Virus record (IMG/VR): IMGVR_UViG_3300017767_000012
Coordinates: 1 to 58,787 of that record
Source: a virus
Direction: 5' to 3' (one strand)
Length of the DNA stretch: 58,787 nucleotides
This document shows, piece after piece, positions 1 to 7,787 of the stretch (positions are counted from its first letter, which is position 1; each line of letters starts with the position of its first letter). A model generated the notes under the pieces. That model was not told the DNA's origin and did no database searches. It was given only the letters and a program-made list of their open reading frames with translations. The position numbers were made by a program, and so were the translations under genes.

Positions 1-715
1 CAAAGTGTGCTCCTTTATATGGTTTGTTAGTTATTGACCAAACAGACCGCTTATTTTTTGTAGGGTAAGACTTTGCCAACCCACTATGGGGAACCAAGCC
101 AGTGCCAGGATTATGATACTTACCTTTAGTACGATCTCTTGTACCCCAATCTTTTGCTGGTTCTTTAATTGCTTCATTGTCATAAAAATACTTTTTGTTT
201 TTGCTTAAAAGGAAAATGTATTCATGTGATTTTGTACATCTATCCTTCATACTTTCTGGCATTGGATTAGGTTTGTGCCAAATGATGTCTTGTCTAAGAT
301 ACCATCCATCTGCTCTTAATGCAAATGCAAGCATCCAAGGAATGCCAATAAGATCTTTCTCTTTTAGTCCTTCTAGTTTATTTGCTCTTCTATTACAATT
401 CTCTGGTAAATCTTGATTAGTTCTACTAACAGTTTGTTTAGGTAATCCTCCAGTACCAGGTCTGTAGTTGTAGTATGAATCTCCTATGTTCAACCACAGT
501 GTACCGTCATCTGTTAAAATATTTCTTACCTCTCGAAATATCTCTACTAGTTTTTGAATGTACTCTTCTGGAGTTGATTCCAATCCTATCTGATCGCCCT
601 CGCCACCATAGTCTCTTAGACCATAGTAAGGAGGAGATGTAACACACATCCTAGGTTTCTCATCAAATTCTTTTAGGGTATCTAAACAATCCCCAAACAA
701 AACTAAGTCTCTCAT
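1..715 (-). CDS. DNA methyltransferase (N4-cytosine/N6-adenine type), C-terminus cut by window edge
   Basis: A reading frame starts at an ATG at 715 and stays open to base 1, giving 238 visible residues with no stop. It begins MRDLVLFGDCLDTL and carries the catalytic motif TSPPY at residues 26-30, followed by YGLRDYGG, a stretch ending NIGDSYY near residue 80, and DIIWHKPNPMPES. This is the pattern of the N6/N4 methylase family (PF01555), in which the catalytic loop precedes the SAM-binding motif; the SAM-binding end would lie beyond the window. A TSPPY motif is typical of N4-cytosine enzymes but also occurs in N6-adenine ones, so the modified base is not decided. The start overlaps the gp55 stop as ATGA, so the two genes are co-transcribed and probably translationally coupled. 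The likely role is self-modification of phage DNA or an orphan methylase; no restriction partner is visible. Confidence 0.88.
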   Translation of the reverse strand, partial: MRDLVLFGDCLDTLKEFDEKPRMCVTSPPYYGLRDYGGEGDQIGLESTPEEYIQKLVEIFREVRNILTDDGTLWLNIGDSYYNYRPGTGGLPKQTVSRTNQDLPENCNRRANKLEGLKEKDLIGIPWMLAFALRADGWYLRQDIIWHKPNPMPESMKDRCTKSHEYIFLLSKNKKYFYDNEAIKEPAKDWGTRDRTKGKYHNPGTGLVPHSGLAKSYPTKNKRSVWSITNKPYKGAHF

Positions 716-1188
716 CTATTGTTATTTCTATACTGGATGTTATCTTTAATAGTATTATAGTCTGAAGCACTACCTCCTGCACCCTCTTCTACAACCATGA
801 CCTGATCGTACCCAGTCCTTTCTATAATCTTAGTCTTTATCTCCAACTGCTTCTTCTCCTTCTGTATGCGTCTCAGGAAAGCGTAATAGATAATCTGTGT
901 AAAGTATGCAAAAGGATTCTTTGACTTCTCTGGATTGAAATTATGGATGTATTGGACACAATTCTCTATACCGTCACCAATCATGTCTTCTCTAAACATA
1001 TAGTTTACAAAGTTCGGTTTATACGACAAATGAGTTGCGATCTTTAAAAAACAATCACCCAAGTAATTACTAATCAATGGTGGATCTATACCTTTCTCTT
1101 TTGCAATAGCACACTTATTTCTATAGACTACCATTGCCTCTAGAAGTTCTTTATTATTGACATAATGATCCGATCTTTTGCGTGGCAT
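712..1188 (-). CDS. gp55: Late-transcription sigma factor gp55
   Basis: A 158-aa protein, slightly shorter than T4 gp55 (185 aa). It resembles the cyanophage gp55 family: a basic start (MPRKRSD), then a central part with NYMFREDMIGDGIENCVQYI and FNPEKSKNPFAYFTQIIYYAFLRRIQKEKK, which corresponds to the sigma region 2 that binds core polymerase and the promoter -10 element. In T4, gp55 directs host RNA polymerase to TATAAATA late promoters, and such sites occur repeatedly in this window. It has its own sigma70-type promoter (1210-1237), unlike the structural genes. The stop overlaps the start of the downstream methyltransferase. Identity is from family resemblance of the whole protein; confidence is high. 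Confidence 0.9.
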   Translation of the reverse strand: MPRKRSDHYVNNKELLEAMVVYRNKCAIAKEKGIDPPLISNYLGDCFLKIATHLSYKPNFVNYMFREDMIGDGIENCVQYIHNFNPEKSKNPFAYFTQIIYYAFLRRIQKEKKQLEIKTKIIERTGYDQVMVVEEGAGGSASDYNTIKDNIQYRNNNR

Positions 1189-1209
1189 AGTTCTTATCTG
1201 TATAAGGAT

Positions 1210-1237
1210 ATTATAGCACAGCTTGACAAAAGTTCAA
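1210..1237 (-). promoter_or_regulatory. Sigma70-type promoter for gp55
   Basis: On the minus strand, TTGAAC (1237-1232) and a perfect TATAAT (1215-1210) are separated by 16 bases, 22 bases upstream of the gp55 start codon. A host-type promoter suits a gene that must be expressed before late promoters can fire. Confidence 0.75.
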
Positions 1238-1251
1238 ATACCGTTTACAAT

Positions 1252-1266
1252 AACTTTGTCAAAGTT
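1252..1266. promoter_or_regulatory. Perfect palindrome upstream of the gp55 promoter (possible operator)
   Basis: AACTTTG-T-CAAAGTT is a perfect 7-bp inverted repeat around one base. A related half-site, TTGACAAAAGTTCA, lies at 1223-1236 and overlaps the -35 element. The stretch AAAGTTCA therefore occurs twice in 40 bp. No factor can be named; this could be a regulator site or a small hairpin after the upstream gene. Confidence 0.4.
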
Positions 1267-1280
1267 CAGAAGGATTGTAT

Positions 1281-1736
1281 TTAAGTATCTGTTGCTATTC
1301 CTACTGACTTATTTTCTTGAGCATCTAGAGCAAATATATTTTCTAATTTTTTCTTAGCATCTTTAACAGTTCCTTTGTACCCCATTTTTTCCGAGGGACG
1401 AATTTTTTTACCATTTTTAAATATAGGACCATACTTCTGTTCTAATTTCTCTGCCAAATAGTTTAAATAGTATTCGATCATATCGTGATCTTCATCTATC
1501 TCAGTCATTGTAACAACTTTGTTGAAATTTATAAAATAAAAATCATCATTAGGTATGTGTAACCAAGGTTCTACTCTTACAAACGAACCTCTTGCTCCGT
1601 GAATAACTTGTATTACAACTGGGTCTTGAAGGATTAATGTCTCAGGAGTTTCAGGATCAGTACTTACTATGGCAAATACTTCTTCCCCAGTAACTAGTTT
1701 AATAGTGCTATAAAAGTCTTCTTCGGTTTCTATCAT
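1281..1736 (-). CDS. Conserved phage protein, possibly Sm-like N-terminus
   Basis: A 151-aa acidic protein. Its first part (TIKLVTGEEVFAIVS, then ETLILQDPVVIQ) alternates strands in the way Sm/Lsm-like beta barrels do. The C-terminal half is helical and charged (MIEYYLNYLAEKLEQKYG, then KDAKKKLENIFALDAQ). I know no function. The start overlaps the uvsW stop as ATGA (1736/1733), so it is the last gene of the uvsY-uvsW transcript, and a separate promoter for gp55 follows. The Sm-like reading is an inference from residue pattern only. Confidence 0.8.
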   Translation of the reverse strand: MIETEEDFYSTIKLVTGEEVFAIVSTDPETPETLILQDPVVIQVIHGARGSFVRVEPWLHIPNDDFYFINFNKVVTMTEIDEDHDMIEYYLNYLAEKLEQKYGPIFKNGKKIRPSEKMGYKGTVKDAKKKLENIFALDAQENKSVGIATDT

Positions 1737-3202
1737 GACTTACTCCTAAAGTTAATAGTTATCATATCATAGTTAAAATTTTCTTCTTTATAGATTTTGA
1801 TTCTTTCGATGAGATGATTCAATGTGTAATTTCTATTTGATAAATGAGTGCAATCATCTGCTATATCATATAGAGTTGCACTAAATTTGTTTTGTCCTTT
1901 ACGGAGAACCCTACCAATTGATTGTAGGTTTCTTATCCTTGATTTTGACGGTGAGGCAAAGATAACATTGTGAAGGTTCCTAATGTTAATTCCAGTTGAG
2001 AAGGTGCCGTAAGAGGCAACGATGACTGCATTGCTTTCCGTCTCTGCAATTTCACGAACTTCTTCCCTTTCTTCAACATCTACACCTCCGTGTATGAAAA
2101 AAACTTTTTGGTTTTCTTCCTTGTCATTATTTATCTTATCAAAAAGTATTTGTCCGTGGTTTTCTACCCTAGCAAAAAGAATTAAAGTGTTTCCTTTTAG
2201 ATCTAATGCTAGATTTTTAATGAAATTATTTCTACGATCATTACTAATCAAATAATCTATCTCATCTTGATAGTTAGAAAATTTTATCTCATCATGTTTT
2301 AACAAAAGAATTTTTGCTTGTAATCTTGCAAGATAACCTTTGTCCATTAACTCATCAGTACGGACTACCTTGTAAGAAGGACCAAACAAGCCTTCAAGTA
2401 CCCACTTATGTGTTTGTGTACCACTAAGTGTTCCAGTGAAACCAAATCTATATTTCGCTAAATGAAGTTTTGTCATGATTTGTGTCAATGATTTTGCCTT
2501 GAACAAATGTGCTTCATCTCCTATCACAACTTCAAACCTTTCAAAGTACTTTTTCTCTAGTTTATAGATAGATTGCCAGGTAGTAATAACAACTGGAGCA
2601 CTAGGTTCTTTATCTCTTCCTGCGTATATCCTTTGACAATATGAATCAGCATCCCATCCATATTCCGAGAAGTCTTTATGCATCTGCTCTACCAGAGATG
2701 TCGTTGGAACAACTATCAGAATATTTTTCTTTCGTTCTGCAAAGTAACGAACTACTGAGTAAATCATCAAAGACTTGCCAGAGGCAGTGGGCGATATCAC
2801 TAACCTTCTATTGTGTCTTAGAGCATCGTATACTCCCTCCACTTGGTATTTCCTTGGGCGATGACTTGATATCCGAGTAATATATTCTTTAACACCTTCC
2901 ATTGATATTAGTTCATTCTCTTCATAAGGAGTACCAAAAAATTTACTATCAATAAATTCATATTCATATCCATGTCTATCACAAAACGAAACTAATTTAT
3001 CTAACAACCCAACATACAACTCTCTAGTATGAGTTGAGAACAAACGAATTTTACCATCCCAATATCGTTTCCGATACTGCTTCATGTATTGTGCTCCTTC
3101 TATGTCAAATGAAAAATGATCTGACAGTTCTTGATACACATGTGGTTCAGACTGGATCTTTAGGAAGACCTCATTCTTTTTGGAGATAACAAGTTTGCTC
3201 AT
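1733..3202 (-). CDS. uvsW: UvsW-type RNA-DNA/DNA-DNA helicase
   Basis: 489 aa from the ATG at 3202. I prefer this start to an in-frame ATG 27 bases upstream (3229) because the upstream start would overlap uvsY, whereas MSKLVISKKNEVFL begins 2 bases after the uvsY stop and follows a GGA. It is a superfamily 2 helicase: substrate domain at residues 1-115, Walker A SPTASGKS (about 137-144), DEAH box (about 229-232), SAT-like motif GFTGTL, and motif VI IGRVLRKG near the C-terminus. In T4, UvsW (503 aa) unwinds R-loops and branched DNA, turning off origin-dependent initiation and driving recombination-dependent replication. It sits directly after uvsY, which supports a shared recombination role. 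Confidence 0.93.
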   Translation of the reverse strand: MSKLVISKKNEVFLKIQSEPHVYQELSDHFSFDIEGAQYMKQYRKRYWDGKIRLFSTHTRELYVGLLDKLVSFCDRHGYEYEFIDSKFFGTPYEENELISMEGVKEYITRISSHRPRKYQVEGVYDALRHNRRLVISPTASGKSLMIYSVVRYFAERKKNILIVVPTTSLVEQMHKDFSEYGWDADSYCQRIYAGRDKEPSAPVVITTWQSIYKLEKKYFERFEVVIGDEAHLFKAKSLTQIMTKLHLAKYRFGFTGTLSGTQTHKWVLEGLFGPSYKVVRTDELMDKGYLARLQAKILLLKHDEIKFSNYQDEIDYLISNDRRNNFIKNLALDLKGNTLILFARVENHGQILFDKINNDKEENQKVFFIHGGVDVEEREEVREIAETESNAVIVASYGTFSTGINIRNLHNVIFASPSKSRIRNLQSIGRVLRKGQNKFSATLYDIADDCTHLSNRNYTLNHLIERIKIYKEENFNYDMITINFRSKS

Positions 3203-3204
3203 GA

Positions 3205-3630
3205 TTATCCAGATCGGAAGTTGTGCCAATCAATAATATTTTTTAACTGATAACTTCTGTTCCCTACCTGTTTAATTATATCCTCAAGATAGGTAAGCAT
3301 TACATCATAGTATCTAATTTTTAAAGTAGACTGCTGTACCTTCTCATCAGCATCCATATATCTTTTTATTGCATCTTTCTCTCTAACTTTATACGGAAAT
3401 GGTTCGGCCTGATACACTTCAGGGTCGGATTTTCCTGAGTAATAATTCCATCTTTCTAAACGAACCTTATTATCTACCGTTAAAGATCTTTCTCTAAGTA
3501 ATTTTATATTATTATACAGGTCAAAATACTTTGCATGAAGAGATGGTATCTTTGCTGCCTCGTCATGTAAATTGTCTTGATCAATCTGTGCGTCTTTCGA
3601 CCACATACTTTGTATAGTTTCAAGATTCAT
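3205..3630 (-). CDS. uvsY: UvsY recombination mediator
   Basis: 141 aa, close to T4 UvsY (137 aa). It is helical and basic, with the typical pattern MNLETIQSMWSKDAQID at the start, RLERWNYYSGKSDPEVY in the middle and a C-terminal helix (MLTYLEDIIKQVGNRSYQLKN). UvsY loads the UvsX recombinase onto single-stranded DNA coated by gp32. It is followed 2 bases later by uvsW and preceded 3 bases away by gp3, so it is probably expressed late with gp3. Confidence 0.9.
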   Translation of the reverse strand: MNLETIQSMWSKDAQIDQDNLHDEAAKIPSLHAKYFDLYNNIKLLRERSLTVDNKVRLERWNYYSGKSDPEVYQAEPFPYKVREKDAIKRYMDADEKVQQSTLKIRYYDVMLTYLEDIIKQVGNRSYQLKNIIDWHNFRSG

Positions 3631-3633
3631 AAA

Positions 3634-4170
3634 TTAATTGTCAACTTCAATCGTATAGAACAGATACTTAAATGTTGCAGTAGCTGTAAAGTATGTATAA
3701 TCGTTTTCGGTGGCAGTAAATTCTAGTGATGACAATGATATTGGGAATAAATCTCTAAATTTTACACGAGTGCTTACATTAAAATTGCTATTCAAAATTG
3801 ATAATGTACCATCACTAAATTGCTGTTTAACATCTCTAGATCCATCTGGCATCGTAATCAACTCTTGAAACTCATCAATACTTTCTGGATAACCTAAACC
3901 ATAGATCCAGTTATGTACTTCCAAATAATTTTCTAAGTTTTCATCTACAATAAAATCTAAAGTTAAATCTTCAAATTGTATGTTGTCGCCAGGCAACTCA
4001 ATCTTTTTTAGATAGTTTCCGATCTCAGGTGTAGGTAAAGTTATACCAGGTATCTTCGCACTATTAGAAAAGAAATCAACCTTAGGGGTTTTAACTATAT
4101 TAAATTTAAAACCAACAGGAGACAAATAGTTCTTATTTGTAACTTGTTTGGCAAAAAACGAATTGGACAT
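3634..4170 (-). CDS. gp3: Tail completion / sheath stabiliser protein gp3
   Basis: 178 aa, matching T4 gp3 (176 aa) in length. It lies between the major capsid gene and uvsY, where gp3 sits in T4-like cyanophages. The sequence is beta-rich with a tail-tube-like flavour: NYLSPVGFKFNIVKTP near the start, KIPGITLPTPEIGNY, then DLTLDFIVDENLENYLEVHNW. T4 gp3 caps the tail tube at the head-proximal end. The assignment rests mainly on synteny, length and fold flavour. A paralogous tube-fold protein such as gp54 is the alternative, but position disfavours it. Confidence 0.75.
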   Translation of the reverse strand: MSNSFFAKQVTNKNYLSPVGFKFNIVKTPKVDFFSNSAKIPGITLPTPEIGNYLKKIELPGDNIQFEDLTLDFIVDENLENYLEVHNWIYGLGYPESIDEFQELITMPDGSRDVKQQFSDGTLSILNSNFNVSTRVKFRDLFPISLSSLEFTATENDYTYFTATATFKYLFYTIEVDN

Positions 4171-4196
4171 TAGTTCAGACAGGTCTCCATATTACA

Positions 4197-4204
4197 TATT
4201 TAGA
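4197..4204 (-). promoter_or_regulatory. Possible late promoter for gp3-uvsY-uvsW
   Basis: TCTAAATA on the minus strand, one base from TATAAATA and similar to the CTAAATA form reported for cyanophage late promoters. It lies immediately downstream of the gp23 terminator and 27 bases before gp3, where a new promoter would be needed. Confidence 0.5.
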
Positions 4205-4205
4205 T

Positions 4206-4233
4206 AAAAAAAGAGACCCCCGAAGGAGTCTCT
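4206..4233 (-). terminator. Intrinsic terminator after the major capsid gene
   Basis: On the minus strand, AGAGACTCC-TTCG-GGGGTCTCT forms a 9-bp stem (one G-U pair) closed by a UUCG tetraloop and followed by seven T. It begins 24 bases after the gp23 stop. This is the clearest intrinsic terminator in the window. Confidence 0.93.
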
Positions 4234-4256
4234 TGAGAAATATATAAGCGTCTCGC

Positions 4257-5702
4257 TTACATAAGGTTCTTAACAACTGTTCTCTGATAGTAACGGTTGC
4301 TGTTAGATGTGATTCTACCGAGACCTTGAGCAGTTCCTTCAGCAAATGGGTTTGAAACAAGACCGTATCTTGTCTTAAATCCAATTTTTGGTTGGAAGGT
4401 TCCGTCGTTCACGGCTCTGACCATCTGTAGAGGTACATATGGGCAGTAGAATAATCCAGCGTCATAAGGAGATGTTCCTTTATAACCAACAACATAGTAC
4501 TGGTTCTGAGCACTGTTTGCTGAGAATGGATCGATATAAACTCTGTACTTACCGTTGATAGTACCAGCAAATGTATTACCAGTATCGTCAACCTGTAGGT
4601 TAGCGTTAAGAGCAGGAGTGTAATCAAGTACACCAGCCATGGTTAGAGCAGATGCTACATCAGCACTTGTCATGATGATGTTGCCCTTTCCACGACGAGT
4701 CCTTTGTGCGATTCTGTTAGCGTCTCTTTCGATATTAAACAGAAGACCCTTGAACTTCTCAACTGACCATCTACCATTGGAGTCAACATCTAGATCAAAG
4801 AATCCAGCGTTGGCAACATTGACTTGTGATCCTGCTTCAGCAGTCTTATAGATTGTTCTAATAACTTCTCTGTTAATCTCTGCAAGAATTTCAGAAGAAA
4901 GTATGTTTGCTAACTCAGCCTCAGCGTTCAATCCGTGGATTGCACGAAGGTCTTGAGCAAGTTCCATGCTGTACTCTGCCTTTAGTGCTCTAGACTTAGC
5001 AGTAACAGTTACCTTCTCGATGGAGAATGCCATCTCGTTGAAGTCACCGTTAGCACCGTCACCTAATGCTTCAGAGTCTCCAGTCGCCATACCTTGACCG
5101 ATTGAATACTGTGACTGAACTGCATCAGATGCTGTTCCTTCAAGTATCGCAGGGTTAGTTCCACGCTGTGTTGCAGTTGAACCGAAACCAACAGTACCGT
5201 CGTCGTCAGTAGCATCAGTGTAATTACCCTGAGTTGACTGACCGATGTTAGTTCCTGCTTTGTTTGCAGAGAATGCAGAATCTGGTTCGTTGAAGAATGA
5301 TTCTGTTCCAGACTGATCTGTGTATCTGGATCTCATTGCAAAGATTAGTCCAGTAGGACCGTTCATTGGTTGAACACCTGCTAACTCGTATGCAACGAGG
5401 TTAGGCATTGATCTTCTAATCAATGAAATTAGTACTGGGTCGAAACCTGCAGTAGGACCTGCGTCTGCTGATCCTGCACCGAATGCACCAGAGCCACCTA
5501 CAGCGTTACCACTGTTTGTAGGAGCTGCTTCAGTAAGCATTCCGTTGCCAGTTTCAAATGCTTGTTGTTCTTTTAGAAAACGCTCTTGGTTTTCAAGGAG
5601 AACCGCCGTTGTTGATCGTCTGTGGGAATCCTTAATAGGATCGACCCCATCAGCATCGAGAAGTGGACCCCACTTCTCCATTAATTGTTCTGCGTTGTAC
5701 AT
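4257..5702 (-). CDS. gp23: Major capsid protein gp23
   Basis: 481 aa (T4 gp23 is 521 aa). It opens MYNAEQLMEKWGPLLDADG and contains the family landmarks DPVLISLIRRSMPNLVAYELAGVQPM, GPTGLIFAMRSRY, and a conserved end with NPFAEG, GLGRITSNSNRYYQRT. It forms the hexamers of the head shell and is normally trimmed at its N-terminus by the gp21 protease; the region around residues 45-65 would be the cleavage zone. gp24 (vertex protein) is absent, as usual in cyanophages. No Shine-Dalgarno is visible before the start; a run of six C lies there instead. No late promoter is seen in the 31-bp gap, so it is probably read from the gp22 promoter. A strong terminator follows. Confidence 0.97.
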   Translation of the reverse strand: MYNAEQLMEKWGPLLDADGVDPIKDSHRRSTTAVLLENQERFLKEQQAFETGNGMLTEAAPTNSGNAVGGSGAFGAGSADAGPTAGFDPVLISLIRRSMPNLVAYELAGVQPMNGPTGLIFAMRSRYTDQSGTESFFNEPDSAFSANKAGTNIGQSTQGNYTDATDDDGTVGFGSTATQRGTNPAILEGTASDAVQSQYSIGQGMATGDSEALGDGANGDFNEMAFSIEKVTVTAKSRALKAEYSMELAQDLRAIHGLNAEAELANILSSEILAEINREVIRTIYKTAEAGSQVNVANAGFFDLDVDSNGRWSVEKFKGLLFNIERDANRIAQRTRRGKGNIIMTSADVASALTMAGVLDYTPALNANLQVDDTGNTFAGTINGKYRVYIDPFSANSAQNQYYVVGYKGTSPYDAGLFYCPYVPLQMVRAVNDGTFQPKIGFKTRYGLVSNPFAEGTAQGLGRITSNSNRYYQRTVVKNLM

Positions 5703-5733
5703 TGTACGGGGGGATAGTGTTTAAATTTGCGAG

Positions 5734-6804
5734 TTATTTTGCCATTCCAAGGGCTTTAAGATAGTTGCTCATAGAATCAGAAGTTGCTGATCCAGCACCC
5801 TCGGCAGTCACACCCTCTGAGAGAGTTTCGACTTTATTGGTAGAACTTTTGGTTTCACTAGGGAAATAAGATTCTCTAAGTGTAACTAGTTTCTCACGGT
5901 ATGCGTTTTCACTCTCAAACTCAACACCTTCAGATAACGATCCTAACTTTTCTTTTTGTGTTTCAGCAAGTCCTTCGGCTACTTCACGGAAAATTCCATC
6001 TGCTGTAGATTCACCTAGGCGTTTGTTGAGAGAAATGTTTGTTTCGATCTGTTCGTTAAGTCTGGATTCCATTTCATCTAATTTGGAGACCATACTCTCC
6101 AATACATCATATTTGTCGTCAGGGATTGATACATAATGATCTTCAAAAAGACTCTTCATTCCATTAAGGAATGATTCTGTCATTTCAGTTTTGAGTCCAT
6201 GCTCTACTTCAATCTTGTTCTCAGACATCCACTCAGAGGAGACATACTCCAAATAAGCATCTGTTCTTTCGATCAAGTCTGTCTTAGTAGACTCAAGTTG
6301 TTCAGACATTGTTTTTTCAAACTCAGCTGTCATCTCTTCTTTAACAGCATTAACCTTTTCAGTTACTGCTGCTTCAAAAATTGTTTTAGCTTTTGCTTGA
6401 AACTCTTCTGATAGCTCTTCGCCACCAAATAGAGCAGCAAGATCTTCTTCGACATCCACAGTTGGAGTAGTCTCCTCTTCGGATGGTGCTTCAGCAACTA
6501 CTTCTGCTGAATCTTCTTTAGCTGGCTCGTCACCTTGCTTAAGAACTTCTGTGCCGATAGACTGCATTGAGTCTGCTTTACCAGCACCTTTGTTTACGAT
6601 ATCAGATACCGTTTTGATTTTGGGTTCTTTAAGCTTGGCTGAGTCGTTATCTGACTTATAATTCTCAGGAGTAGGTCCTCCTAGATCTTCATAAGATGCA
6701 GATGCTCCTGGAGAAGTTGAGTCATCAACTTTCTTCATACCGTCGCCAGCCTTCGCACCCCTTGTTACAGGATTTTCCATTTCTTGTAATTCCTTAGCGG
6801 ACAT
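5734..6804 (-). CDS. gp22: Prohead core scaffolding protein gp22
   Basis: 356 aa, acidic and almost wholly helical from residue 125 on, with long coiled-coil stretches rich in Glu, Lys, Met and Thr (for example EKVNAVKEEMTAEFEKTMSEQ). The N-terminal third is low-complexity and rich in Ser, Asp and Pro. The C-terminus (DSMSNYLKALGMAK) matches the end typical of cyanophage gp22. gp22 forms the internal scaffold for gp23 assembly and is degraded by gp21. It lies between gp21 and gp23 as in T4. A late promoter (6844-6851) and a GGAG ribosome binding site precede it. Confidence 0.92.
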   Translation of the reverse strand: MSAKELQEMENPVTRGAKAGDGMKKVDDSTSPGASASYEDLGGPTPENYKSDNDSAKLKEPKIKTVSDIVNKGAGKADSMQSIGTEVLKQGDEPAKEDSAEVVAEAPSEEETTPTVDVEEDLAALFGGEELSEEFQAKAKTIFEAAVTEKVNAVKEEMTAEFEKTMSEQLESTKTDLIERTDAYLEYVSSEWMSENKIEVEHGLKTEMTESFLNGMKSLFEDHYVSIPDDKYDVLESMVSKLDEMESRLNEQIETNISLNKRLGESTADGIFREVAEGLAETQKEKLGSLSEGVEFESENAYREKLVTLRESYFPSETKSSTNKVETLSEGVTAEGAGSATSDSMSNYLKALGMAK

Positions 6805-6843
6805 TTGTGAACTCTCCGATTAGATCTTGATATAATCTATGTT

Positions 6844-6851
6844 TATTTATA
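6844..6851 (-). promoter_or_regulatory. T4-type late promoter for gp22-gp23
   Basis: Perfect TATAAATA on the minus strand in the gap between the gp21 stop and gp22 start, 39 bases before the gp22 ATG. Confidence 0.8.
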
Positions 6852-6856
6852 AAATG

Positions 6857-7507
6857 TTAGAGATTTGATAGGAAGTTTTGGAACAATCCTAGCTTATTCT
6901 CCTCCAGTTGTTTTTGGTCAACCATAGTATTGACCGCTTTATATGTCTTAGCTGCAAACCTTTCTCTTACTATACCACCGTCCCATACCCAATCCTTTCC
7001 TTCCATAATACCTTGTACAAAGGCATCAGGTGCGGATGGATCAGCTACGATATCAGCAGCAGTTGCAAGATGGAAATCATCAGAGACAATTTTTACACCT
7101 TCGTTATTAGTAGTAAGTGTACCAAGACCACGAGATGAAACTCCTAGTTTGACACCCTCATCGATTAGATTCTTAGCAATCCTTCCCATTGGTGTATCAA
7201 GGATTTTCGCCTTGCCAATAAAGTTGGAACCGTTTTCTCTAAGAGAAGTTATTTTATGTGAGACCCTATCTAGATTTACTGTTGGACCTTCGGGATGACC
7301 CAATTCGCCAAGAGCACGACCACCAGCTATGAAACTTTCATTATATCTACCGACTTCTCTGCGAAGAGTGTCCATTGGATACATGCGTCCATTACGATTC
7401 TTCAAGTCACCTTGAAGGAAGATACCCTCAATAAACATAGATTTTTTACCGCCTCGCTCTTCGACGATAATTTCTACATTTTCTAGTTCTTCTGTAATGA
7501 GTTTCAT
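6857..7507 (-). CDS. gp21: Prohead core protein protease gp21
   Basis: 216 aa (T4 212 aa). It is a serine protease of the herpesvirus-assemblin-like U9/S77 type. The motif GRALGELGHPEG places the catalytic His at residue 71, and KLGVSSRGLGTL places the nucleophile at Ser124 or Ser125. A third-residue candidate is the Asp in TAADIVADPSAPDAF (about 152-156). It also has the conserved NGRMYP segment. It digests the scaffold and trims gp23 during head maturation. It lies between the core proteins and gp22. Confidence 0.95.
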   Translation of the reverse strand: MKLITEELENVEIIVEERGGKKSMFIEGIFLQGDLKNRNGRMYPMDTLRREVGRYNESFIAGGRALGELGHPEGPTVNLDRVSHKITSLRENGSNFIGKAKILDTPMGRIAKNLIDEGVKLGVSSRGLGTLTTNNEGVKIVSDDFHLATAADIVADPSAPDAFVQGIMEGKDWVWDGGIVRERFAAKTYKAVNTMVDQKQLEENKLGLFQNFLSNL

Positions 7508-7511
7508 GGGG

Positions 7512-7787
7512 TTAATTAGTAAATCCTACTTTTACACCTTTAACATCAGCACCACTAGCAAATACTGTGAATGCTGGTTTCTTCTCAAGAATTGCGTCAG
7601 TACCTGCTTTGAGTGTGAATGATCCCACTCCAGTACCGCCTCTAGTTTCTTGAACGGTGATTACTCTGTCTGCAGCATTAGCATTGTAAAGACGAACACA
7701 AGTTGCTTGGGTAAAGCTTACCCCTGTACCAGCTGTAACTGGTACACTTATCTCGTCTGAACCGAGTAGTAATAGTCTATTCGACAT
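7512..7787 (-). CDS. Small beta-rich protein between gp67 and gp21
   Basis: 91 aa. The sequence reads as alternating strands (SDEISVPVTAGTGVSF, CVRLYNAN, RVITVQETRGGTGVGSFTL) with no Cys pair or catalytic motif. It occupies the position of T4 gp68 (141 aa, helical), but I see no resemblance to gp68. It overlaps the end of the gp67-like gene by 11 bases and precedes gp21 by 4 bases, so it belongs to the head-core operon. A minor capsid or decoration role is possible but not shown. Confidence 0.85.
   Translation of the reverse strand: MSNRLLLLGSDEISVPVTAGTGVSFTQATCVRLYNANAADRVITVQETRGGTGVGSFTLKAGTDAILEKKPAFTVFASGADVKGVKVGFTN

Noticed and set aside
3203-3229. A nine-codon N-terminal extension of UvsW.
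   Set aside because: It would overlap the end of uvsY; the internal ATG at 3202 is 2 bases after the uvsY stop with a GGA before it.
4175-4384. A minus-strand frame running out of the end of gp23 through the terminator.
   Set aside because: It crosses the intrinsic terminator and is a shadow of gp23.
7512-7787. Naming the 91-aa protein gp68 from its position.
   Set aside because: T4 gp68 is longer and helical; this protein is beta-rich, so only position supports the name.
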